In this document: positions 1 through 6,450 of the stretch, one piece after another
Numbering within the stretch: the stretch's first letter is position 1
Layout: each line of letters starts with the position of its first letter
Assembly: GCA_949547975.1 (NCBI GenBank)
Contig: CATITW010000082.1
Coordinates: 1-6,450 of the forward strand
Source of the DNA: Cryomorphaceae bacterium
GTDB lineage: Bacteria; Bacteroidota; Bacteroidia; Flavobacteriales; Schleiferiaceae
Direction of reading: 5' to 3'
Length of the DNA stretch: 6,450 nt
Translations under genes and position numbers: made by a program
The notes under the pieces: generated by a model
Seen by the model: the letters and a program-made list of their open reading frames with translations, nothing else
The model's database searches: none
What the model was told of the DNA's origin: nothing

Positions 1-1135
1 CAAGATGCTCACGGGCATGTGCCGCGCTGAGCTGCACACGAATACGGGCTTGGTCCTTCGGTACGACCGGGTAGAAGAAGCCGATCACGTAGATGCCCTC
101 GTCCAAGAGCATATCTGCAAACTTCTGGCTCAAGGCCGCGTCGTACAACATGATCGGTACAATCGCACTGTCGCCGTCTTTGTAGTCAAAACCTGCTGCT
201 GCAACGCCCTTTTTAAAGTAGTTGATATTCGACTCGAGCGTGTCGCGCAGTTCCGTGCTTTCGCTCAACACCTTAAACACTTCGATCGAAGCGCCTACGA
301 TGGTCGGAGCGAGTGAGTTTGAGAACAAATACGGTCGTGACTTTTGACGCAACATCTCGATGATCTCTTTGCGACCTGTGGTAAATCCACCCATCGCACC
401 GCCGAGCGCTTTTCCTAAAGTTCCCGTGATGATGTCCACACGGCCCAGTACATTTTTAAGCTCCACAGTACCGCGGCCCGTCTTACCGATGAACCCGGTG
501 GCGTGGCACTCGTCGACCATCACTAGGGCGTCGTATTTGTCGGCAAGGTCACAGATCTTATCTAGTTGAGCGACATAGCCGTCCATGGAAAACACACCGT
601 CAGTCACAATGATTTTGAATCTTGCACCGTCGGCCGCTTTTAATTGGGCTTCGAGATCCTCCATGTCGTTATTCGCATAGCGGTAACGGGCCGCCTTACA
701 CAAGCGCACCCCATCGATGATCGAAGCGTGGTTCAAGCTGTCCGAAATGATCGCATCCTCCGCCGTTAAGAGTGGTTCAAACACCCCGCCGTTCGCATCA
801 AAAGCCGCGGCATATAAAATGGTGTCCTCCGTATGAAGAAACTCTGCAATCTTCGTTTCCAATTCTTTATGGATGTCCTGCGTTCCGCAAATAAAGCGAA
901 CCGAACTCATCCCAAAACCGTGCGTATCCAGCGTTTTGTGGGCGGCCTCAAGCACTCTCGGGTGCGAGCTCAAGCCCAAATAGTTGTTCGCGCAAAAGTT
1001 CAAGACCTCTTCGCCGTCCGTAGTCTTGATCACTGCGTCCTGTGGCGTGGTGATGATGCGCTCACGTTTAAACAATCCTGCTTCTTCGATCTCGCGAAGT
1101 TGCGTCCGTAGGTGTTCTTTTAAATCTCCGTACAT
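1..1135 (-). CDS. kbl: Glycine C-acetyltransferase (2-amino-3-ketobutyrate CoA ligase), 3' end cut by window
   Basis: A PLP-dependent enzyme of the alpha-oxoamine synthase family (fold type I). It converts 2-amino-3-ketobutyrate plus CoA into glycine plus acetyl-CoA, the second step of threonine degradation after threonine dehydrogenase, in the cytoplasm. Reading the minus strand from ATG at 1135 gives [13 protein letters not shown] and 378 codons before the left edge; the family has about 395-400 residues, so only about 20 C-terminal residues are missing. Landmarks seen: [10 protein letters not shown] near residue 47, [25 protein letters not shown] with H136 (cofactor-stacking His), VDECHATG with D208 and H211, and the Schiff-base lysine K242 in [22 protein letters not shown] and GFFYPVVPK follow. 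The match to E. coli Kbl, as I remember it, is nearly collinear; the first half carries the same His number and the second half is offset by two residues. It lies 31 nt downstream of the lipoprotein gene on the same strand, so co-transcription is possible. No clear Shine-Dalgarno precedes the ATG, which is usual in Bacteroidota. No threonine dehydrogenase gene is visible. Confidence 0.96.
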   Translation of the reverse strand, partial: MYGDLKEHLRTQLREIEEAGLFKRERIITTPQDAVIKTTDGEEVLNFCANNYLGLSSHPRVLEAAHKTLDTHGFGMSSVRFICGTQDIHKELETKIAEFLHTEDTILYAAAFDANGGVFEPLLTAEDAIISDSLNHASIIDGVRLCKAARYRYANNDMEDLEAQLKAADGARFKIIVTDGVFSMDGYVAQLDKICDLADKYDALVMVDECHATGFIGKTGRGTVELKNVLGRVDIITGTLGKALGGAMGGFTTGRKEIIEMLRQKSRPYLFSNSLAPTIVGASIEVFKVLSESTELRDTLESNINYFKKGVAAAGFDYKDGDSAIVPIMLYDAALSQKFADMLLDEGIYVIGFFYPVVPKDQARIRVQLSAAHAREHL

Positions 1136-1166
1136 GTAGAGCCGATTTTGGGTTTCAACGTCAAAA

Positions 1167-2099
1167 TTAAGGGATGAAGCTTTGTTTTGAAGTCCAAGCC
1201 AAGCTTTCTTTTAGACAATCCAAAGCGCGGTCCGCACTGCATTCATCCTGCTCGATGTAATAGTGCTGTAATCCGCTCAGCTCGGCATGTGCAAAAATCC
1301 GTTCCCAGTCGATCACGCCTTGTCCCACGGGAACCTGCGTTGTAGTATCCGCAGCAAAATCCTTAACGTGCCACAGCGGGAACCTACCCGGGTATTGCTC
1401 AAACCAATCCACTGGATCTTCACCCGCGAAGGCAACCCAATGCAGGTCCATTTCAAAGACCACGTTTGTGCCCTCCAGGCTCTTCAGCAAGTATTCATAA
1501 GCAGTCATCCCTTCTGGGTCGTTCGCGTCGATAGGTTCAAACTCAAAATCGTGATTGTGCCACGCTGCAACCATCCCGCGCTCCCTTGCAGCCTCTCCGA
1601 GCTGGCTGAGGTACACCACGAGATGCTGGTAGCCTTCCTGTGTTCTCCAAGCTTCATTCATCCAAGGCACAACGATCCAGTGCTGTCCTAGCTTTTCTGC
1701 AGCATCGAGCATGTCAGGAATACTCGCCGTAGAGATAGGTCCTACCTCTGGCGTTACAATTTCCATGGGTAAATAATGTCCGCTAGGGCTCGCAAGTGCA
1801 GATTCGGTTAAGAGGCCGTGGAAATGGTCCGGAGTATAGCCGAAAAAGCCACCTTCATTAAAGCCGAAGGTCTCTACTTGCTCGTAGCCCATGGCTGCGG
1901 TTTCTTCGATAGCGGACTTTACCGCTGCGCTATCAGTGAGGTGTTCGCGAATGGTGTAGAGCTGGTACCCTTTTTTAAACTCCATGTTTTCAGTGTCTTC
2001 TGTGGATAAAGGGGCGGTTTCGGCCGGTGTTTCAGGTGAGGTCTGGCACGCAGAAAGTAGCCCTGCGAGCAACAATGTGGCTATAGTTGTGTTCTTCAT
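1167..2099 (-). CDS. Lipoprotein with sugar phosphate isomerase/epimerase (xylose isomerase-like TIM barrel) domain
   Basis: A 310-residue predicted lipoprotein. The N-terminus [18 protein letters not shown] is a type II signal peptide with lipobox LSAC, so C18 should be acylated. A Thr/Pro/Glu-rich linker (about 19-38) leads into an AP-endonuclease-2/xylose-isomerase-like TIM barrel (about 42-305). Family marks are [11 protein letters not shown] (44-54), HNHDFEFEP (181-189), [15 protein letters not shown] (215-229), [13 protein letters not shown] (236-248), VGQGVIDW (258-265) and YIEQDE (281-286). By analogy with metal-dependent relatives such as IolE/IolI-type enzymes, the candidate metal or substrate ligands are H181/H183, D218, H244 and E283; this assignment is inference. 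The family performs isomerisation, epimerisation or dehydration of sugars and inositols, and the substrate here is unknown. The signal peptide places it in the envelope rather than the cytoplasm. The ATG at 2099 is chosen because it begins the signal peptide directly. It is the first of two minus-strand genes, followed by kbl, whose pathway has no obvious link to it. Confidence 0.9.
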   Translation of the reverse strand: MKNTTIATLLLAGLLSACQTSPETPAETAPLSTEDTENMEFKKGYQLYTIREHLTDSAAVKSAIEETAAMGYEQVETFGFNEGGFFGYTPDHFHGLLTESALASPSGHYLPMEIVTPEVGPISTASIPDMLDAAEKLGQHWIVVPWMNEAWRTQEGYQHLVVYLSQLGEAARERGMVAAWHNHDFEFEPIDANDPEGMTAYEYLLKSLEGTNVVFEMDLHWVAFAGEDPVDWFEQYPGRFPLWHVKDFAADTTTQVPVGQGVIDWERIFAHAELSGLQHYYIEQDECSADRALDCLKESLAWTSKQSFIP

Positions 2100-2159
2100 G
2101 TCAACGATTAAATGGTTGTTCTTGGCTGAAATTAGCAGAAAACCTCCAATTTTGCCCCT
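2100..2159. promoter_or_regulatory. Divergent intergenic region between the isomerase lipoprotein gene and hslR
   Basis: These 60 bp lie between two start codons facing away from each other, so they must hold the 5' signals of both genes unless transcription enters from elsewhere. On the plus strand, TTG at 2122-2124 lies 22 nt before CAATTTTG at 2147-2154. That pair matches the Bacteroidota promoter pattern TTG-N17-23-TAnnTTTG with one mismatch in the downstream element. Transcription would then begin close to 2160, at or next to the hslR start codon. For the minus-strand gene I see only weak resemblance (TAATTTCA in the leader) and no convincing upstream element. No terminator or extended dyad was found. 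Confidence 0.4.
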
Positions 2160-2525
2160 ATGCGAGTAGACAAATTCTTGTGGTGCGTGCGATTATTCAA
2201 AACGCGCAGCCTTAGCGGCGAGCAGGTCCGCTCGAACCGTGTTTTTATGGATGAAGTGGCTGTGAAGCCCTCTCGATCCGTAAAGCCTGGTGACATTGTT
2301 ACGTTGAAACGTCATGGTTTTGATCAGATGTTCGAGGTCCTTGCGCTGCCGAAGAGCCGATTGAGCGCAAAATTCGTAGAAGACTATATCAAAAATGTCA
2401 CGACCCAGGAGGAGCTTGAGAAAGAGGAGTTCTTGCGTTTAGCTCGAAACGTAACCCGACAAAAAGGGTTAGGTCGACCCACTAAAAAGGATCGCCGCGA
2501 TATCGACGGTCTTTTCGAGGACTAA
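2160..2525 (+). CDS. hslR: S4-domain RNA-binding protein, Hsp15/HslR family
   Basis: A 121-residue cytoplasmic RNA-binding protein. The N-terminal S4 domain (about 1-60) begins MRVDKFLWCVRLFKTRS, the usual Hsp15 opening, and continues through RVFMDEVAVKPSRSVKPGDIV. The motif LPKSRLSAKFVEDYI (about 63-77) and the basic tail GLGRPTKKDRRDID (about 104-117) are the other hallmarks. Hsp15 of E. coli (about 133 residues) binds stalled 50S subunits that carry peptidyl-tRNA and helps recycle them; the same role is likely here, but only by family analogy. The ATG at 2160 starts exactly at the conserved family N-terminus, so the start is secure even though no Shine-Dalgarno is seen. It is divergent from the isomerase lipoprotein gene and 178 bp upstream of the susC-like gene. 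That gap and a candidate promoter inside it suggest hslR is not part of the transporter operon. Confidence 0.92.
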   Translation: MRVDKFLWCVRLFKTRSLSGEQVRSNRVFMDEVAVKPSRSVKPGDIVTLKRHGFDQMFEVLALPKSRLSAKFVEDYIKNVTTQEELEKEEFLRLARNVTRQKGLGRPTKKDRRDIDGLFED

Positions 2526-2600
2526 AAAGGGGGCAATAGAGCACTTCTTTCCACCGTCTATTTGAGTCCATATGCTCAGTATTGGCAATATCTACAGGGC

Positions 2601-2618
2601 TGTCCGGCATTTGTCCGG
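2601..2618 (+). repeat. Direct repeat TGTCCGG x2 at 11-bp period, possible regulator site
   Basis: TGTCCGG occurs at 2601-2607 and again at 2612-2618, start-to-start distance 11 bp, about one helical turn. The second copy ends 9 nt before the TTG of the candidate susC promoter. Tandem half-sites at 11-bp spacing next to the upstream promoter element resemble the geometry of OmpR/PhoB-type activator sites. Any protein binding here is inference, and two 7-mers alone are weak evidence. Confidence 0.3.
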
Positions 2619-2627
2619 TAGCGGGAG

Positions 2628-2658
2628 TTGCGGTTTGGTTTTTGCCGATGCACATTTG
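2628..2658 (+). promoter_or_regulatory. Candidate Bacteroidota-type promoter for susC
   Basis: TTG at 2628-2630 is followed after 20 nt by CACATTTG at 2651-2658. The Bacteroidota primary-sigma consensus is a TTTG/TTG near -33 and TAnnTTTG near -7, so only the first T of the downstream box is missing. Transcription would start near 2664-2666 and give a 5' leader of about 40 nt before ATG 2704. A 12-bp dyad, ACATT-TG-AATGT (2652-2663), overlaps the downstream box. Confidence 0.4.
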
Positions 2659-2703
2659 AATGTCATAAGTACGCTTAATCACAAACAGACACACTTAACA
2701 CGT

Positions 2704-5700
2704 ATGCGTAAACACACACAAAAGCTATTCGGGGCCTTCTTGCTGGTCCTTTTAGCAAGCTCCCTTCAAGCACAATACAAAGGTATCGTGATTGATGCAG
2801 CAGATAAGAGTTCGCTTCCTGGCGCAGTTATTCAAGCTGAAGGAACAGGAACAACGGCAATGACGGACATGGACGGGAATTGGTCTTTGGATGTTCCAAA
2901 GGGAACAGAAATCTCAATCAGTTTCGTAGGTTATGTAAGCAAGTCGATCATCCTCGGCGATCAAAAAGACTTGCGTATTGCGCTCTCCTATGATCAAGCA
3001 TCTTCCACTTTGGATGAGGTCGTAGTAGTAGGATACGGTACACAGAAAAAGAGCAACGTTACTGGTGCCATTTCTAGTGTAAAATCTGAAGATCTTGAAG
3101 ATTTGCAGTTGCCTCGTCTAGAAACTGCTTTGCAGGGACGTACTTCAGGGGTGCAGGTGCTTCAAAACTCAGGTGCTCCAGGTGCAGCGTCGGTAGTTCG
3201 TATTCGCGGTACATCTTCGATCAACGGATCAAATCCTTTATATGTAGTCGATGGTGTGATTATCGGTGGTGGTATCGACTTCTTGAATCCAAACGACATT
3301 GAGACCATCGAGGTACTTAAGGATGCGGCTTCGGCAGCAATCTACGGTGCGCGTGGTGCGAATGGTGTAATCATCGTAACTACTAAGAATGGATCGCGTG
3401 CTAAAGGCATGGAGGTGAACTTCAGTTCGTACCAAGGGGTTCAGAACGCTTGGAAACAACTTCCAGTATTGAACTCGCGTGAGTACGGTACCATTCAAAA
3501 TGAAATGGCAGCAGCGGCAGGGCAGAGCATTCCTTACCCAAATGCTGCAGAGCTGGGTGAAGGAACGAATTGGCAAAGCCATGTGTTCAATCCAAATGCA
3601 ATCATGCGCAGCACTGACTTTAGCATCAGTGGAGCATCGGATAAGGGTTCGTACTTTTCTTCTGTAAGTTACTTTGATCAGGACGGTATCGTAGCTGAAG
3701 GCAAGTCGAACTTTTCTCGTTTATCAGCACGTCTTAACACTACGACTAAAGCGAACGATCGCTTGACAGTAGGGTGGAACGTAGCGTATACGCACAACGA
3801 AAGCCAGACCGTAGCAGAAAACACAGAATTTGGTTCGCCACTAGGTCGCGCGCTCAACATGGATCCATTAACGCCATTGTACGAGACAGATCCTACGGTA
3901 TTGGCAGGAAGTCCGTACACTTCAGGTGGAAGCCTTAGAGGGAATTTGGTACGTGATGCGGGAGGTATTTATGGTATCTCAAACCGTGTGACTTCGGAGA
4001 TCGTCAACCCGGTTGCAGCGTATCAGATCGCCAACAACTATGGCTGGTCAGACAAAATTGTCAACAACACCTACGCTGAATATGAGATTGCAGAAGGATT
4101 GAAAGCGAGAACGAGCATGGGGGTTGACCTCGCGTTCTACGGCGGAAACGGATTCACGCCTTCGCACTATTTAAATGCAACGAACTTCTTAGATACCAAC
4201 CTAGTATACAGCAACTTTAATAGAGCGTTTACTTGGATTTGGGATCAAACGATTACCTACACAAAAGACTTCGGCGATCATCACTTTGATGGTTTAGTGG
4301 GCCATAGTGCTCAGGAAGTTCAAGGGCGTTACCTCGGTGGTAGCAAACGTGATGTGCCTGTTTCTACCTACGATGGCGCAACGATTGACTACGCTCGTAA
4401 CGAGGTTAGTGAGCAGGTGTATGGAGGATATTGGGAGCGTTATGCGATCGAGTCCTACTTCGCCCGTGCTAACTACGATTACAAAGGAAAATATGTCGCA
4501 ACTGCAGTGATGCGTGCGGATGCTTCTTCAAATTTCGGTTCGAACTACCGCTGGGGGTACTTCCCGTCACTTTCTGCCGGTTGGAACATTCACATGGAAG
4601 ACTTCTGGGTGTATGATAATGTAAACCAATTAAAACTGAAAGCCGGTTACGGTCTCAACGGTAACGATGCAGCAGGTTCTTTGGAATATGCTTCAACCAT
4701 TGTCGGTGGTCGTTCGTACACGTTCGGTCGTGACGAGGTCTTAGTAAACGGAACGGCGCCAGCTCAGGTGGCGAACCCTGATCTTCGCTGGGAAAGTGTA
4801 AGTCAGTTCAACGTGGGTATCGAAATGCGTGCTTTTGATTGGTTGACGATCAACGCAGATTTCTTTAATCGCGTTACCAACGACATGAAAACACGTATTC
4901 CATTGCCAGACTACATCGGTAATGATGCGCCTACAGCAAACATCGGTACCATGCTCAACCGCGGTGTCGATCTAGAACTAGGTTACGACAAAACCTTCGG
5001 CAAGGACTTCCGCTTCGGAGCTAGTGCAAACCTCAGTTTCTTGAAGAACGAAGTAGTTCTTTTAGGTAACGAGTCAGGCTTCTTGACTGGACAAACTTGG
5101 GGACCACAAGGTTTAGAGATCACACGTATCACTGAAGGAGAGGCGATCGGTCACTTCTACGGTTTCCGTACGGACGGCATCTTCCAGACGCAAGACGATG
5201 TGTTTGCACACACGGGTGGTGAAAACGGCGACACCCTTCAGCCAGGTGCTGTAGCAGGTGACTTCCGCTTCGTGGATGTGAACGGTGACGGTGTGATCGA
5301 TGCAGACGACCGTACAGTGATCGGTAACCCAACGCCAGACTTTACGGCTGGTTTGAACATCGACATGTCGTACAAGAATTGGGATTTCACGGTTTTCGGA
5401 CAAGGCGTCTTTGGAAACGACATCTACAATGCAACTCGCCGTTACGATTTGCCTACAGCGAACATGACGGGCGCTGCACTGGACCGCTGGACGGGAGAGG
5501 GTACTTCAAACAGCTACCCGCGTTTAACGTTCCAAGACGACAATATGAACTTTGCACGTAGTTCTGACTTCTATGTAGAAGACGGTAGCTTCTTCAGAAT
5601 CAAAAACCTACAGATCGGTTACAACATCTCTGGCGACATCGCAGACAAGCTGATGCTTCGCAAGATGCGTATCTACTATGCAGGATCGAACTTACTTACG

Positions 5701-5814
5701 TTCACGAACTACTCTGGTTTTGATCCAGAGATCGGTGCCGGTTTCGGTGTAGATCGCGGTATCTACCCACAAGCACGTGTACATAGCCTTGGAATTAATG
5801 TCACCTTCAAATAA
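2704..5814 (+). CDS. susC: SusC/RagA-family TonB-dependent outer membrane transporter
   Basis: A 1036-residue outer-membrane importer, full length for the family (about 1000-1100). It moves oligomers or other large nutrients into the periplasm, powered by TonB-ExbBD, with a SusD lipoprotein as lid. Order of parts: signal peptide 1-23 (MRKHTQKLFGAFLLVLLAS..., probable cut after LQA); carboxypeptidase-regulatory-like beta-sandwich about 25-95; TonB-box/SusC signature LDEVVVVGYGTQKKSNVTGA at 103-122; plug domain about 115-230, with VRIRGTSSINGSNPLYVVDG and the conserved LKDAASAAIYGARGANGVII at 205-224; then a barrel to the end, closing LGINVTFK. A calcium-type loop, DVNGDGVIDADD, sits at 858-869, as in many SusC barrels. 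There is no N-terminal STN domain, so direct signalling to an anti-sigma factor is unlikely. The ATG at 2704 is preferred over the in-frame ATG at 2572 because only it puts the signal peptide at the N-terminus. The SusD gene follows after 10 nt. The substrate cannot be inferred. The symbol denotes the family, not starch specificity. Confidence 0.96.
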   Translation: MRKHTQKLFGAFLLVLLASSLQAQYKGIVIDAADKSSLPGAVIQAEGTGTTAMTDMDGNWSLDVPKGTEISISFVGYVSKSIILGDQKDLRIALSYDQASSTLDEVVVVGYGTQKKSNVTGAISSVKSEDLEDLQLPRLETALQGRTSGVQVLQNSGAPGAASVVRIRGTSSINGSNPLYVVDGVIIGGGIDFLNPNDIETIEVLKDAASAAIYGARGANGVIIVTTKNGSRAKGMEVNFSSYQGVQNAWKQLPVLNSREYGTIQNEMAAAAGQSIPYPNAAELGEGTNWQSHVFNPNAIMRSTDFSISGASDKGSYFSSVSYFDQDGIVAEGKSNFSRLSARLNTTTKANDRLTVGWNVAYTHNESQTVAENTEFGSPLGRALNMDPLTPLYETDPTVLAGSPYTSGGSLRGNLVRDAGGIYGISNRVTSEIVNPVAAYQIANNYGWSDKIVNNTYAEYEIAEGLKARTSMGVDLAFYGGNGFTPSHYLNATNFLDTNLVYSNFNRAFTWIWDQTITYTKDFGDHHFDGLVGHSAQEVQGRYLGGSKRDVPVSTYDGATIDYARNEVSEQVYGGYWERYAIESYFARANYDYKGKYVATAVMRADASSNFGSNYRWGYFPSLSAGWNIHMEDFWVYDNVNQLKLKAGYGLNGNDAAGSLEYASTIVGGRSYTFGRDEVLVNGTAPAQVANPDLRWESVSQFNVGIEMRAFDWLTINADFFNRVTNDMKTRIPLPDYIGNDAPTANIGTMLNRGVDLELGYDKTFGKDFRFGASANLSFLKNEVVLLGNESGFLTGQTWGPQGLEITRITEGEAIGHFYGFRTDGIFQTQDDVFAHTGGENGDTLQPGAVAGDFRFVDVNGDGVIDADDRTVIGNPTPDFTAGLNIDMSYKNWDFTVFGQGVFGNDIYNATRRYDLPTANMTGAALDRWTGEGTSNSYPRLTFQDDNMNFARSSDFYVEDGSFFRIKNLQIGYNISGDIADKLMLRKMRIYYAGSNLLTFTNYSGFDPEIGAGFGVDRGIYPQARVHSLGINVTFK

Positions 5815-5824
5815 GACAACGAAG

Positions 5825-6450
5825 ATGAGAGCACAAATAAAAACAGCAGTAAAAGGATGCGTCGCAGTAGCGGTAGCAGCTTTCGCAACCGTAGGATGTT
5901 CAAGTGACTTCTTGACTACTACTCCTGTAGGTCGCGACCTTGAGATCAACTATTACCAAACAGAAGGACAAGCGTTTGAGGCACTCGTGAGTGTGTATGA
6001 CGTGTTGCAGTGGAACGACCAGTACGGTTTTAGCATGCACCGCTTCTTGATGAACGTCGCTTCTGATGATACCTATGCAGGTGGTTCTGATGCTTCGGAT
6101 CAGCCTTCGTGGGTGGCAACAGACAACTTTAGCTGGACACCGACTTTGGGTCCACAGGCGGGTTTCTGGAGAAAAAACTTCAAAGGAATATACAGAGCCA
6201 ATTTATACCTCGAGAAGATCGACGGTATCGACGCAGCGTCTGCAGCTTTTAAGACTCGCACGAAAGCTGAGGTTCATTTCTTACGCGCTAAATTTTACTT
6301 TGATTTGGTACGCAACTTCGGTCGTGTTCCATTGATCAAAAGCACGCTTGACCCGTCGGAGTACTATTCCGTAGTTCAGTCTGCGCCAGAGGACGTGTAT
6401 GCGTTCGTGGTGGAGGAATTGGAATTGGCGATTGCAGATTTGCCGACGAA
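5825..6450 (+). CDS. susD: SusD/RagB-family surface lipoprotein, 3' end cut by window
   Basis: The first 208 codons of a SusD-like nutrient-binding lipoprotein; the family usually has about 450-600 residues, so more than half lies beyond the right edge. The signal peptide begins MRAQIKTAVKGCVAVAVAAF and ends at a lipobox with C25 (TVGCSSDFL). The CSSD sequence just after the Cys, with an acidic residue close by, is compatible with surface export of lipoproteins in Bacteroidota. The N-terminal SusD-like domain follows: QTEGQAFEALVSVYDVL, the SDDTYAGGSDASDQPSW loop, FWRKNFKGIYRANLYLEKI, and the TPR-like helix RTKAEVHFLRAKFYFDLVRN ending in FGRVPLI, a strong family mark. Its role is to capture the substrate outside the cell and close over the SusC barrel. 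It starts 10 nt after the susC stop, so the two are almost certainly one transcript and partners in one complex. The symbol is used at family level; ligand unknown. Confidence 0.95.
   Translation, partial: MRAQIKTAVKGCVAVAVAAFATVGCSSDFLTTTPVGRDLEINYYQTEGQAFEALVSVYDVLQWNDQYGFSMHRFLMNVASDDTYAGGSDASDQPSWVATDNFSWTPTLGPQAGFWRKNFKGIYRANLYLEKIDGIDAASAAFKTRTKAEVHFLRAKFYFDLVRNFGRVPLIKSTLDPSEYYSVVQSAPEDVYAFVVEELELAIADLPT

Larger units (their letters stand above)
2526..2703 (+). promoter_or_regulatory. Intergenic leader region of the susCD operon
   Basis: These 178 bp separate hslR from the true susC start. The region is not read as coding: the frame is open from ATG 2572, but the translated stretch shows no family resemblance and would bury the signal peptide. 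It contains a 7-bp direct repeat (2601-2618), a candidate TTG/TAnnTTTG-type promoter (2628-2658) and an A/C-rich leader of about 40 nt before the ATG. I see no rho-independent terminator for hslR here; no GC-rich stem followed by a T-run is present. Confidence 0.5.

Noticed and set aside
833..1111. Plus-strand open frames across 5-1111 antisense to kbl
   Set aside because: They lie opposite a gene with full-length family motifs, and their translations are low-complexity or odd in composition with no recognisable domain.
1287..2169. Plus-strand open frames antisense to the isomerase lipoprotein gene
   Set aside because: The minus-strand reading has a lipobox and conserved barrel motifs; the opposite frames show nothing recognisable.
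2481..2530. 10-bp direct repeat ACTAAAAAGG at 2481-2490 and 2521-2530
   Set aside because: The first copy is explained by coding for the conserved TKKD residues and the second by the stop codon and A-run. No third copy or mobile-element feature accompanies it.
2604..2618. Possible hairpin CCGG-N7-CCGG as an hslR terminator
   Set aside because: The stem is only 4 bp, flanking bases do not pair and no T-run follows. The direct-repeat reading explains the same bases better.
2482..2694. Minus-strand 70-residue frame across the hslR end and the intergenic region
   Set aside because: It overlaps the conserved C-terminal tail of hslR, has no recognisable domain and no upstream signals, and spans the likely susC promoter.
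5113..5423. Three overlapping minus-strand frames inside susC
   Set aside because: They are shadows of the conserved barrel and calcium-loop coding sequence. His/Arg/Ser-rich translations are typical of antisense frames.
6066..6335. Plus-strand 89-residue frame inside the susD region
   Set aside because: Another frame from ATG 5825 reads as continuous SusD sequence through this stretch, with lipobox and TPR-like motif.

Overview
The window reads as an ordinary chromosomal segment of a Bacteroidota bacterium, probably Flavobacteriia-like. Four signs point there: an adjacent SusC/SusD outer-membrane pair, TAnnTTTG-like promoter elements in place of sigma70-type -10/-35 boxes, weak or absent Shine-Dalgarno sequences, and an Hsp15-type S4 protein ending in GRPTKKDRRD. 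No sequence search was possible, so the lineage is inference. I see no rRNA, tRNA, CRISPR array, insertion sequence or phage gene.

Layout. On the minus strand, positions 1-2099 hold two co-directional genes. The upstream one encodes a lipoprotein with a sugar-phosphate isomerase/epimerase TIM barrel (2099-1167). The downstream one, after 31 nt, is kbl, glycine C-acetyltransferase (from 1135, running off the left edge about 20 codons before its expected end). A 60-bp divergent intergenic region (2100-2159) separates them from the plus-strand genes: an Hsp15/HslR-like S4 RNA-binding protein (2160-2525), a 178-bp intergenic region with a candidate promoter and an 11-bp-period direct repeat, a complete SusC-family TonB-dependent transporter (2704-5814), and, 10 nt further on, the 5' part of a SusD-family surface lipoprotein (5825 to the right edge).

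How the genes work together. SusC and SusD should form a lid-and-barrel importer that binds a polymer or oligomer at the cell surface and pulls it through the outer membrane with TonB energy. The substrate cannot be read from this window, because no glycoside hydrolase, peptidase, sulfatase or dedicated regulator is in view. Kbl belongs to threonine-to-glycine catabolism. The exported isomerase-like lipoprotein probably acts on a sugar or sugar derivative in the cell envelope, but its substrate is unknown. The S4 protein is a ribosome/RNA housekeeping factor.

I do not find a clearly novel system. The observations most worth a second look are the TGTCCGG repeat just upstream of the candidate susC promoter, the start correction of susC, the export of a normally cytoplasmic enzyme fold, and a possibly leaderless hslR transcript.
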